In this document: piece by piece, positions 11,870-21,314 of the stretch
Position numbering within the stretch: position 1 is the first letter of the stretch
Layout: each line of letters starts with the position of its first letter
From: Balamuthia mandrillaris
Taxonomy: Eukaryota > Discosea > Longamoebia > Balamuthiidae
Direction of reading: 5' to 3'
Assembly (NCBI GenBank): GCA_031835245.1
Contig: JAVKOQ010000304.1
Coordinates: 1 to 57,500 of the forward strand
DNA: 57,500 bases
Notes under the pieces: model-generated
Told to the model about the DNA's origin: nothing
The model's input: only the letters and a program-made list of their open reading frames with translations
Databases searched by the model: none
Position numbers and translations under genes: made by a program

Positions 11870-12453
11870 CACTCCTCCAGTGCAAAGACGAGACGTTCTT
11901 TTTGCAGAAGAGAGACGGGCCGGGGGGAAAGAAAAAAACAAGAGAAGGAGAATAACTCTTCTTCTCGGGCAACTGCCTGCTGTCACTGCCAAGTTCACTC
12001 TTTGCTTTTTCCTCGTTTTCGTGGTTGCTATGTCTACATATTTTCGTGTCGACAATAACTAGGTTGCCTACGTCATACTCGTCGACAGAAATGAAAAACA
12101 GTTTGCGTCACGTGGTGCAGACACGTCATCACCCTATCCAGGTCGACGTGCTACATTTTTTCCCATAATCAGAAGAATTACGGCGCTGCATTCGTATTTA
12201 TAGCGGAGAACTGAATTGTTATCGCCGAGACTTTGAAGCCAAAAAGAGAGAATGAGCGAGAAATAAAGTCGGTGATGGTTAAATAAATGATAGGTTTGAG
12301 TAAATTCCTAAACGCTATGAAAACCCAATTTCTTTGGCTGAGACTTTATTTTTTTTTTTTTTTTTGATATAACCCTTCGTGAAGAGAAGAAAGCTTGGGT
12401 TTGCAAGTCGCGTGCGTGATTCTTTCTTTCTTTCTTTCTTTATCTATTTTTTT
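11870..12453. promoter_or_regulatory. Promoter region of the EEP gene and 3' flank of DBR1, with GTCGAC sites
   Basis: 584 bp without a gene. It contains three GTCGAC palindromes (12048, 12081, 12142), two ACGTCAT elements (12070 and 12123) and a CACGTG E-box (about 12110). The first GTCGAC lies in the decamer TGTCGACAAT, which recurs upstream of MAD3 and of the MDH/UEV pair. It lies upstream of the leftward EEP gene. A T-tract (12349-12365) and a TTTC repeat (12421-12440) lie close to DBR1's 3' end. Confidence 0.55.
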
Positions 12454-13745
12454 TTATGTTTCTTCTTCATCAAAGTCGAGATTGATTTCTTCGGGATTGG
12501 CGACGCATTCCACTTCTTGTGATTTTGCTGCTTCTGTTTGCTGTTCTTCTTCTTCATCAAACTCCAGGTTGATTTCTTCGGGATTGGTGAAATGCGCTTC
12601 TTCTTTTGTTTGTTGTTGTTCTTCTTCTTCTGCTTCATCAAAGTCAAGATTTATCTCTTCTGGATTATGTAGACTGTCTGTAATAATGAGCCGGTGTAAA
12701 TATAAAGAGAGAAAAAAAAAGAATAGAATGAATAACACAAAGTAACAAACCTTGTGGCAAAAGAGAATCGGGTTCATGAAAGATATCTGGGAGATCCAAA
12801 AGCTTTAGAAATGAAGTGTGTTGAGGGTTTGGTTGGGGTTGTGTCTGTAAAGGCAGTCTTTGTTCTCTATCATTCATTGGCGCTTTTGACAAGGGAACAA
12901 GAAGAGAAAACGAAAGTGAGCATCAGTCTCATATTGCTAACACGAAATGAAAAGAGAAGGTGTACAATAAATTGGTGCTGTTCGCTCAAAGTTATTTGGC
13001 ACGTCACGACCAGCATTGCAACTTGATAGTCGTTCCTCTACCCATTGAAGCTCTTCGGGCGTAGGAGTATAGTTATACCTTTTCGATTTTTTTGGAGTTA
13101 ATAGTTAACGAAAGAATCAAAACACAAACAAGAAAGAAAGATAAAAGGGCAAACAAACCGTTTTGGACTCCAGTCACGAGATGGCAATTGAACAGTGGAG
13201 GGAGAAAAGGAGTATAGGTGGTTAGTAGAACGAACAATTGCCATCCATTCTACATCATAAAGCAACTGTTTGGGTTCCGTTGCTTCTGGAAAATGTAATA
13301 TCTGCAATGCATTCGAAAAAAGAATTAAGACAATGAAAAAAAAAAGAATAAATGGCATAGAGCGGAACAAAGGAGAACGCGAAAAGAAAAAAAACAAACG
13401 ACATGGGTTAAAAGGAATAGAACAATACCTGAAGGAAGTCTTTTCTTGGACCTACTTTATCCAGTGCTAAATACTTGGTGGTAGCACGATCTGCATCACC
13501 AGAAGAGGGATGATCCACAATGGCAGCAAACTTGACGTGCATGTGACCTGAAAGCCAGTACCTCGGCTTCAGTGTGTGTAACAGCTGTTCTGAACCAGGA
13601 GAACCTAATGTGTTGTTTTCAACCTTTTATGAACATTAGCCATAGGACAACAAGAAGAAGAAAAAGTAGAAGTAGAATTAAAAAAACACGTACAAAAAGA
13701 AAGAGCGCGCGCGCGCGAGAGAGAGAGAGACACAGAGAGAGAGAG

Positions 13746-13798
<53 letters not shown>

Positions 13799-14021
13799 CA
13801 GAGACAGAGACAGAGAGAACCTCAGGACGAAGAAACGTTTTCCATTGAAGCAATTGATGGGTGTTGCCATAGCGTGCGATACCGCGAGGCCAGTCATGAG
13901 ACATGAAGATATCAATAGGTTGAGCTATCTGCAGCATCTTCCACACTTCATATTCTCTTACATGATAGACACTTCGTAACTCTCCTTCACTAAATGGCCG
14001 TTGCTCAAAATGGCCTTCCAT

Positions 14022-14059
<38 letters not shown>

Positions 14060-14898
14060 AAGAATGAAGCTTAAAAGGAAGAAAGAATGTTTTTTTAACA
14101 AAAGGAACAAACCTTTGCGGTAGTCATACCCTTTGAAAATGCCAGAAATACCGGCGATGCGTAGGCCTGCAAAGTTTAGCACACCAGCAGCACCCATGTA
14201 GTATATGTTGGGCGCAACCCATCCTCCATAATACCTCTCATAGGCGTAAGCGAGCTGAAGAAAGAACGAGAGCAGAAAACGGAAAAGACAGAAGGAAGGA
14301 AGCAAGACAAAGAGAGAACGAGAGAGGCAGAGAGGAAGTGGAAGTAGCTGCTTACAACTCGGCCAGATGATTGGAAGCCTCGTGATTGCCTCCGATGAAG
14401 AGGGTAAGGACCGGCGCGGTCATCTCCCCAGAGTAATACTTGTAGAAGGTGTTCATGCGCCGATAGGCCGGCTTGCAACTCATAGAGTTGAGGTCCTCCA
14501 AATTTCGTACCGCCTGGTTACCAGTAACAAAAGGAAGAAAGTAGAGTTTGTCACAAAAAAAGGAGAGAAAAGGCAAAAAAAAATAAAAACCTGAAAATCG
14601 CCACAACAAAGCAGCAAGTCGATGGTAATGCCGTAGCGCTCCTGGATGTGCAGAATGGAGCTGTAGATTTGATCCAACTCACCGTGACTACATCCTACCA
14701 CTGCTACCTAAAGTGTTTAATTTTAACACGTAAAAAGAGGTATAAGGAGGTAAACATCAACAAAACAAATGGAACCTTTATTCCTGTGTCTGTTTGCATT
14801 CTTCTCTTTCTTCTTTCTTTTCGTTCGATTACAGATCTAATTCGAAGTTTCCGATAAGTTGATCTGTCCGTTCCTTTCGCTTTCCCCCCGCTGGACAT
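12454..14898 (-). CDS. DBR1: RNA lariat debranching enzyme
   Basis: Metallophosphoesterase that hydrolyses the 2'-5' branch of excised intron lariats in the nucleus. Exons: 14833-14898, 14591-14707, 14356-14513, 14113-14234, 13821-14014, 13429-13623, 13159-13301, 12966-13078, 12751-12882 and 12454-12677 (487 aa). Signature motifs in order: [76 protein letters not shown] and [11 protein letters not shown]. The third acceptor was set at 14234 because it restores [11 protein letters not shown]. The C-terminus has three NPEEINL(D/E)FDE repeats separated by Gln/Glu-rich linkers. Its introns carry long sense-strand CT repeats. Confidence 0.97.
13700..13820. repeat. Compound GC/GA/CA microsatellite in a DBR1 intron
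   Basis: An alternating GCGCGC stretch (about 13707-13717) runs into GA repeats interrupted by CACA steps up to the splice donor at 13820. On the DBR1 coding strand it reads as CT/GT-rich. Alternating purine-pyrimidine next to polypurine could adopt non-B DNA; this is inference. Confidence 0.85.
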
Positions 14899-15043
14899 TC
14901 GTCCTCCAGGGCGAATATGGGCGACTCTTATTTTCCGAGCTATGCCTCCTCAAGCAAAACTTTAAGGAGATCACCTTAAAAATGAAAGAAAGAAAAAGAA
15001 AGTGAAGTGGTGAAGATTACGTTCTGGTAAGAAGCAAGAAAAA
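14899..15043. promoter_or_regulatory. Divergent promoter, DBR1 / DUF202
   Basis: 145 bp separates the DBR1 start (leftward) from the DUF202 start (rightward), so both promoters must share this interval. I see no named motif. Confidence 0.5.
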
Positions 15044-15462
15044 ATGGATTGGGTCTTCTACAATGACCAACATAAAGGGAACGAGAGCACCCAGGCCAAC
15101 GAACGCACCTTCGAGGCATGGACCAGAACCTCTCTTGGCTGCATCGTCTCTGGTGTACTCATTGCTCGGTTTTTTTTGTCTCCCTCCTCTTTCGCTCTGC
15201 TTGCTTCCTCCTCTTTCTCATCCTCTTCTTCCTCGGTGCGAACAGGTTTAACTTGTTCATGGACAAGTCCCACATAGGCGCCCTCTGCTACGTGGCCATA
15301 GGGGCTCTCTGCGTGCTCATCTCCTCCTACCGCTACTACCACGTCTTCCACCTGCTGCAACGGGGCCACTTCCAGCCCAACAAATGGGGCATACTGGTCC
15401 TCTCCGTCTTCACCTTTGTCGCCACCCTGATCAGCCTGTTCCTCGTATTGCTTGAACTGTGA
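15044..15462 (+). CDS. DUF202 (YidH/VTC1-type) small membrane protein
   Basis: Two exons, 15044-15168 and 15246-15462 (113 aa). The DUF202 hallmark NERTFEAWTRTSLG is followed by a first membrane segment (CIVSGVLIARF). Two more segments follow (GALCYVAIGALCVLISSYRY and GILVLSVFTFVATLISLFLV), with the typical cytoplasmic YRYYHVFHLLQRGHFQPNKW between them. The same domain forms yeast Vtc1 and the C-terminal membrane part of the VTC polyphosphate polymerase complex, but a free-standing DUF202 protein need not be part of VTC. Function is therefore not assigned. The length is normal for a stand-alone DUF202 protein. Confidence 0.87.
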
Positions 15463-15988
15463 GCAAAGAAAAAAGAAAACGACAAGACGGACAGAAAGGA
15501 CAAAAGCCAGAGGAAGAAGGGGATTCTCCTCAAGCATCGGGTTCTTTTTTTTTTTTGCTGTGCTCTCTTTCTCTCACGTTGTTTTCTTTTTTTCTTCGTT
15601 GTTTCTCTCGGTTTTTTTTGTACAAAGCTTCTTCGCCTGACCTACCTTGCCCCTCCCCTTTTGTTTGTAAATCTTTGGCTTTTTGGTTTGGTTTGGTTTT
15701 GGTTTTGGTTTGGGAGGGACGCTCTCGCCACAAACCACTTCTTGCTACTTTTTTCTGTCTTTTTTTTTTTTGTTTCCGATTTTTGAACATTATTACGACA
15801 ATTATTGGGCAACGTGTCCGATTTAATGCCAAAAATTCTTTGAAATATTTCCATAAAAAGTAAGTTAAAGGCAATTAATCGCCGACTTTTCGCCTTTCTT
15901 CGTCAATTTTTTTTATTGCCTTTTGTTCCGTATCGAAAACTTTGATCGTTTATTTTTTTTTCTTGAGGCGTTACTTTTCGTGCAAAAC
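15463..15988. other. Pyrimidine-rich intergenic region
   Basis: About 525 bp of T-rich sequence with a TTTGG-type repeat at about 15678-15715 and many T tracts. It should hold the DUF202 3' UTR and the promoter of the CotH-like gene. No gene seen. Confidence 0.5.
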
Positions 15989-18900
15989 ATGAAGCGGCGG
16001 TGGTCCTTCTTCTTCTTCTTCTTCGTTTGGGTGCTGCTGCTTCACTTGGCCTCGTTGGACAGCGGTTGTTTGGCCTTGCGACCGCTGACGGCGTGGAGGA
16101 AGGCCGCCCAGGCCAACATGGCCACCCACTTTGTGCTGCCCGAGCTTGACCTGGCGCAAGGCACGACCACCACCGGGAGGGAGGCGTTGCTGCTGGATCC
16201 CCCTCTGCCGTTGTACGACCTCTACGTGGTCATGCCGCAGGAGGACTGGGAGCTGCTGTGGCGAGCGCATGACACCGCCCTCTTCAAGGAGTGTCAATTG
16301 CTGTTCTTTCCGTCAAATATTTCGCGTATGTGTTTTTGCTTTCTTCATCCGTCCTCTTCTCCTTCTTCGTCGTCTTCTTCCTCTTCCTCTTCTTCTTTCA
16401 TCCTTGCTCACTTTTTACTGGCATGAAGAAACAGAAGAGGTGAAAGACGAAGGAGAAGTGAAAGGGGTTCAACTGGGAGGCAAGATCGCGGTGAATGGCT
16501 TCAGCTCTTTGCGATATCGCAAAAAGTCTTTCCAGCTTCTTCTTTCCGCAAACGATCAAAACTTTATCACCGCTGCTTTGCTTCACGACGAAAAAGCAGA
16601 AGAAGCAGTACTTCACCGCAACATGAAGGAAAACAAAACGGAAGAAGAAAGAACAACAAGCCCAGTTTTGTCGATAGACTTTTTCGGAGGGAAACAAGTC
16701 GCACGTCTCAAACAAACAACCGGAGAAGAACGGCAAGGAGATGGAAAGGAAATGAACGCAAAGAACAGAAAAGGCCAACTGCGTCCTTCGGCCAAAGCAA
16801 AGAAGACAGCATACCTCTTCCACAAAAACAGCATCGACAACGCAAAAGAAACGGCGATACTCCAAATGCATCAAAAGAAGATGATACTTCGGAGTGAGTA
16901 TTTGGATGGCACGTTCCTTCGCAACAAACTCGTCAATGACTTGATTCGAGCAGCTGGTGGCTATGCTCCACGCACTCGTTTCTTCCGTCTCTTCTTTGTT
17001 GCTTCTTCCTCATCTGCACCTTATCAGCTTCTTTCTTCACTGTCTCATTCTTCTCCTCCTTCCGCTCTTTCTTCCTCATCTTCAACGTTAGATACAGAAT
17101 ATGTTGGATTGTACGTTGCCAACGAGTTTATAGATGAGAACATGATGATGGCATACTATGATAGACCGCTTTGGGGAGAGTTGCGCAACAACGAAGCGGA
17201 TATTGACGCACTTAACGGCAAGCTCAAAGGAAAAGCTTACTTTGGAAGATCGTGTGGCCACAGAGAGGCTTGTAAAGAGCTTCGAACTCTTCTCAAGTCC
17301 ATTCCTTCCAGCAAAGAAGAATTGAAAGAAGAGTACAGAGATGAAGAAGCAGAAGAAGAAGATGAAGAAAGACCCGGCTCCTTCGGTTACCGTTTCATTC
17401 GGAAACATTTGGAAGGCAGAATGTTGGATCTTCGCTCCTTCTTTGCGTTTCACATCGTCAACATGTGGGCTCTCAACTTGGACCATCAAAACAACTTCTT
17501 CTTTTATCGTGCTGTTTCGTCGTCTTCGATCTCCTTTTCTCCCTTCGTGGTTGTCAACTTGGACGGAGATACGAGTTTCGGCAAGTTTGGAGTGCCGACA
17601 AGAGTGGATGTGGAGGTGAGAGAGATTTGCAAGCCGTTGTTGCAGCCGCGATGGATGTTCCGGCGGTTGCTGGAGGTGCCCGAGTATAGAGAGTACTGCA
17701 AGCAGGAGACATTGAGATTGTTGGTGGATGGTCCTTTGAACAGTTGGAGCATTCGTCATCGTATTTTGGGTCACAGGTTTTTTTTGTTCTTTTTTTCTCT
17801 CGATATCATCACCCTTTCTCCTCTTCTCTCCTTCCTCTCTGGCCTCCGTTTCTCCTTTTCTCTTTACTAACTTTGTTCTCATCTGGAAAGCAAACACCTG
17901 CGAGCAGCAATAATGGAAGATCATCAAAAGTGGTTCGGTAAAACAATGTTTGACGAGGAAGTAGAGTACCTTTTGAACGTTGCTGACACTCGCTCCAGCA
18001 TTCGCCCATACGACTATCATCCCAGTTCCTCTTCCTCTCTCGTCGCTCCCATCTTTCGCTCCACTCTTTCCTTCCTGTTTGCTTTGTTGTGGATTCAACA
18101 ACACAACAACCAAAACAAGGAACACAACAGGAAACTGCGGACGTCAACAAACGTGGGGCCACGTGAGCGCAAAATGAAAGAAGAAGATGAAGAAGAATTA
18201 GAAGAAGGAAGAAGAAAAAGAAGAAGAAGGGATGATATGTTGTTACCTGTAGCTATATGTCTTCCACGTTCTTCGACTCGTTCTTCTTCCTTATGTGCTC
18301 CCTTCAAGAAGAATCTAGGTTGGAAGGTTGGAATGGAGGTGTTGATATTTTTGGCGTTGGATGTAAGTTTGTACAGAATGATGGATCGGTTGGATACAGT
18401 GGAAGATGGTGAGATGTCGTACAATCGAGTGGTCATCTATTTGGGACCTTCTTGGGCACTTTCTTGTTACAGTTTGTTGATCCTCTCTTATTCTTCTTCT
18501 TCGTTCTTTCTTCTTCTGTCTTCTGTTCTTCTGTCTTTGCTGTTCTTGCTACTTTCTTCATTCTTAGTTCTTTGTGCTTCTATTCTTTCAAAGCAATTCT
18601 GTGGCTGGTGCTTCGTGTTTGGGCATTTGTGAACATCGCCCGTGGCGAGAACGATAGCAACAACGATCTGTTACCAAAACTTCGACAACCGAAAAAGGAG
18701 CTCGACGATATCTTTTACTTTCCTACTTCCTCTTCTACCGCGTCTTCTTTGTCATCTTCTTCTTCGCCAACCTCTTCTTCGTCGTGGCGAAGACGTTGGA
18801 AAACAGCCACTACCACTCTTCTCAACATCGGTTCATCCTCTCGTGTTAATACCTCTTCATCTTCTCATCGAGCTCATTCTCCCTCGGCTTCAAACTACAA

Positions 18901-19264
18901 CCGCATTCACCCTCCGTTCCTCTTCTTGTTCCTCCGATCGTTTGAGCTTCTTGTCGTTTGCTCGATGCTGATCGTGATCAACTTATTCGGAGACACCACG
19001 TCGTTGATCCTTTTCCTTCCAACGTTGGGCTTGACTCTCTCTCGATGGATCGTGTCTTGTCTTCGTCACTATCGACGCTCGTCGTTGCTGCTCTTCTTCC
19101 TCGTGTTTTTTGGAGGCATTGCTCTTCTACTCTGGATCGCTGCCGTTCTTTTCGAGCACGTCTCCGAAACGGTTTACGTGGATCCCGTCTGGAGCGAAAT
19201 GCAACAGCTGGAAGAGAACGACGGTTCGTTCCTTCAACGATGGACGGGCGTTATGTTCTTTTGA
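15989..19264 (+). CDS. CotH-kinase-like secreted protein with C-terminal membrane segments
   Basis: Exons: 15989-16325, 16435-17776, 17891-18475 and 18568-19264 (986 aa). A signal peptide (basic MKRRW, then a Phe/Leu-rich core) precedes a CotH-family domain. The domain shows FSSLRYRKKSFQLLL, the core DGTFLRNKLVNDLIRAAGG, APRTRFFRLFF, VGLYVANEFID, a conserved HIVNMWALNLDHQNNFFFYR and the acidic VNLDGDTSFGKFG. CotH proteins are atypical protein kinases in bacterial spores and are surface proteins in Mucorales. Unusually, the C-terminal third holds several hydrophobic helices (around 18330-18640 and 18925-19170), suggesting membrane anchoring after the secreted kinase part. A frame change near 18476 is explained by a 92-nt intron. 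The catalytic state is not proven. Confidence 0.85.
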
Positions 19265-19486
19265 AGTAAAAAAAGGGGTTTAACGTTCTGAAATTTCCAT
19301 TCCATTTCATTTATCATGTCGACGTGGTAAATAAACCTCCCGTGTCGACGCATTACTTACCGCTATATTTTGTCGACAATATTTCCCGCCAAAAATATTA
19401 GTCGTTACCTGTGAAGAATTTCTATAGTGGTCGGCACATATAAATTTTTTTGTTCAACAAGAAACAAAAAAAGAAGAGAAAAAAGA
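19265..19486. promoter_or_regulatory. MAD3 promoter with three GTCGAC palindromes
   Basis: 222 bp upstream of the MAD3 start. GTCGAC occurs at 19318, 19344 and 19372; the last is within TGTCGACAAT and lies about 110 bp before the ATG, followed by TTTCCCGCC, which resembles an E2F-type site (TTTSSCGC). The cell-cycle link is inference. Confidence 0.55.
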
Positions 19487-21239
19487 ATGATATTGGAAGA
19501 GATCAAAGAGGCGGTGGCGTTCGAGGCATCGGAGGAGCGGGCGCCCAAGGCGGTGGCTAACCTTGCCGACTTTGAGGATGACAAGGAGAACATGCAGCCA
19601 TTGAAGAGCGGCCGGCTGGCTTCGAAGCTCAACCAGCTTTATGGGGGCAGCGTCGACAAGCAAGAACTGAACGCTCAAATAGAACTAGAGAAACAGTACT
19701 TTCATTCTTCCTCTTTTTTTTGATTATATAAACTCATTTTTTTTGTTTTTTGAAAAGAGAGTTTGAAAAACGGTTGGGAGCATGCCAACCGGAAGAGCTT
19801 CTTGACGTGTGGTGCCGCTATGTGGAGTGGATCCAACAGACGCATCCAACGCAGTCGCCGATGCAGTTGTTGGTGCCCGCGCTGGAGCGATGCACCAAGC
19901 AGCTGAAACAAGTGGCTCTCTTTCACGACAACATTCGCTTCCTTAAGCTTTGGCTACTCTACGTACGTTTTTTTTGTTTATACTTTTCTTTCTTTAAAAA
20001 AACTAAGTAACTTTCATGTGTAAAAGGCGGATCACCAAAGAGAAGCCAACGACGTGTTCAGTTTCCTCAACAACAATGAGATCGGTACGAAGCACAGCCT
20101 CTTCTACGAGGAATGGGCGGCCGCCCTCGAGGCTCAACGCAACTATGCTGCGGCTGAGAAGACTTTTGTATTGGGCATCACCCGGTAGGTCTTTTCTTCT
20201 CTGTCTTCTTCGTTTCTTCTTTCTTCGGTTTGTTTGTTCCCTCTTCTCAAAGACTGAACACTTTTTTGTTTTTTTGTTAAACAGTGGAGCACAACCATTG
20301 GACCACCTTCAACAGTCCTTTGATCGTTTCCAACAAAGACAAACGGAGCGAATGTTGGCCAAAGAAGTGGCCGAAAGGGATGGCGACAGCGGCGAGAACT
20401 CCTCTTCTGCTGTCTATGACGAAAACAATGCCCCCTTATCATCCTCTTCACGACCACGACCCGTTCTGCGTGACCTCTCTTCCTCTTCTTCGTTGATAGG
20501 AGGAAGAGGAGCGCTTGCCAACAGAGCGATAACAATGAACAGAGGTTTAACGACCAGCAGGCAAGCCCTTCCTCCTCTGTCCTCTTCCACAACACAACGC
20601 TCTTCTGCTGCATCAGTCACACGAATCAGTGCTTCCTCATCTACTTCCTCGGCTGCTGTTCGTCCACTTTCTTCTCTATCTTCTTTACCTCCATTAGCCT
20701 CAGCCTCTAGAAGAGGAGCTAGCACCGCTTTGAAGCCAAGGCAGACCACAAACAAAGCAACATCTTCTTCTGCAACAAACAGAAGCAACAGCACCAATGC
20801 CACAGCATTGAACATCTACATTGATGAGGAGTGCGAAAGAGCTCGTCACATTCATCAAAGTGAGGATGAAAGCAGTAGTTTGCCGTCGTCCTCTTCTGTT
20901 GCAACAACTACTCCAACCACTGCATTGAAAGGCCAGTGGAAGGAGTTGCCCAACTTGAAAGAGAAACACAAAGAGAACGTGCTGTTGCCTTCCAAATGGA
21001 ATACCGTCTCGGTGCGTTCTATTGTCTGTTTTTATTTTTCCCGTTCTTGTTTTTTAACCGTTGTTGTTTCACAGTTGCCACAAAATGAGAGCGAAGCATC
21101 ATCACCTGCTTCCATAAGAACAACAGCAAGACCTCCCTTTGAGATCTTTAGGGATGAAGAATGTCAAGAGAGCTTTTTATCCTCCTCCGCTCAAAACACT
21201 ACTACGAAGAAGAAAGGAGGACTTTCGTTGATGAAGTAA
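19487..21239 (+). CDS. MAD3/BUBR1-type spindle checkpoint protein (no kinase domain)
   Basis: Mitotic checkpoint complex subunit that inhibits APC/C-Cdc20. Exons: 19487-19695, 19758-19962, 20027-20184, 20285-21011 and 21075-21239 (487 aa). KEN box 1 lies at residues 33-35 in DDKENMQPLKSGR, the canonical Mad3/BUBR1 context. The Mad3/Bub1 TPR region (about 70-190) shows EFEKRLG, LDVWCRYVEWIQQTHP, RFLKLWLLYADH and HSLFYEEWAAALE. A long Ser/Thr/Ala-rich linker follows. KEN box 2 lies at 420-422 (KHKENVLLPSKW). Two ABBA-like motifs lie at about 366 (LNIYIDEE) and 455 (FEIFRDEE). No kinase domain follows, so this is a MAD3-type product. The ATG at 19487 was chosen over one 60 nt upstream because it directly precedes the conserved N-terminus. 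Confidence 0.92.
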
Positions 21240-21314
21240 AAAAGTTTTTTTTGTTTGTATATAACCTTTTTGATATTATTATTTTACAACAAGAAGCCAA
21301 GGTTGCTTGTTAGT
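21240..21314. terminator. Convergent 3' ends of MAD3 and RhoGAP
   Basis: Only 75 bp separates the two facing stop codons, so the transcripts probably share or overlap their 3' ends. Confidence 0.45.

Noticed and set aside
11870-12055. In-frame upstream ATG giving the EEP protein a 62-residue N-terminal extension
   Set aside because: The extension is a basic, then Leu/Phe-rich stretch unlike the rest of the protein and lies in the promoter region with GTCGAC and E-box sites. The ATG at 11869 fits better.
14234-14260. Alternative DBR1 acceptor at the CTTTCTTCAG site (about 14255)
   Set aside because: Its phase does not match the donor at 14355, whereas the acceptor at 14235 restores the conserved YGGWVAPN segment.
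18452-18632. Apparent frameshift in the CotH-like gene
   Set aside because: A 92-nt GT...AG intron (18476-18567) in correct phase accounts for the change of frame.
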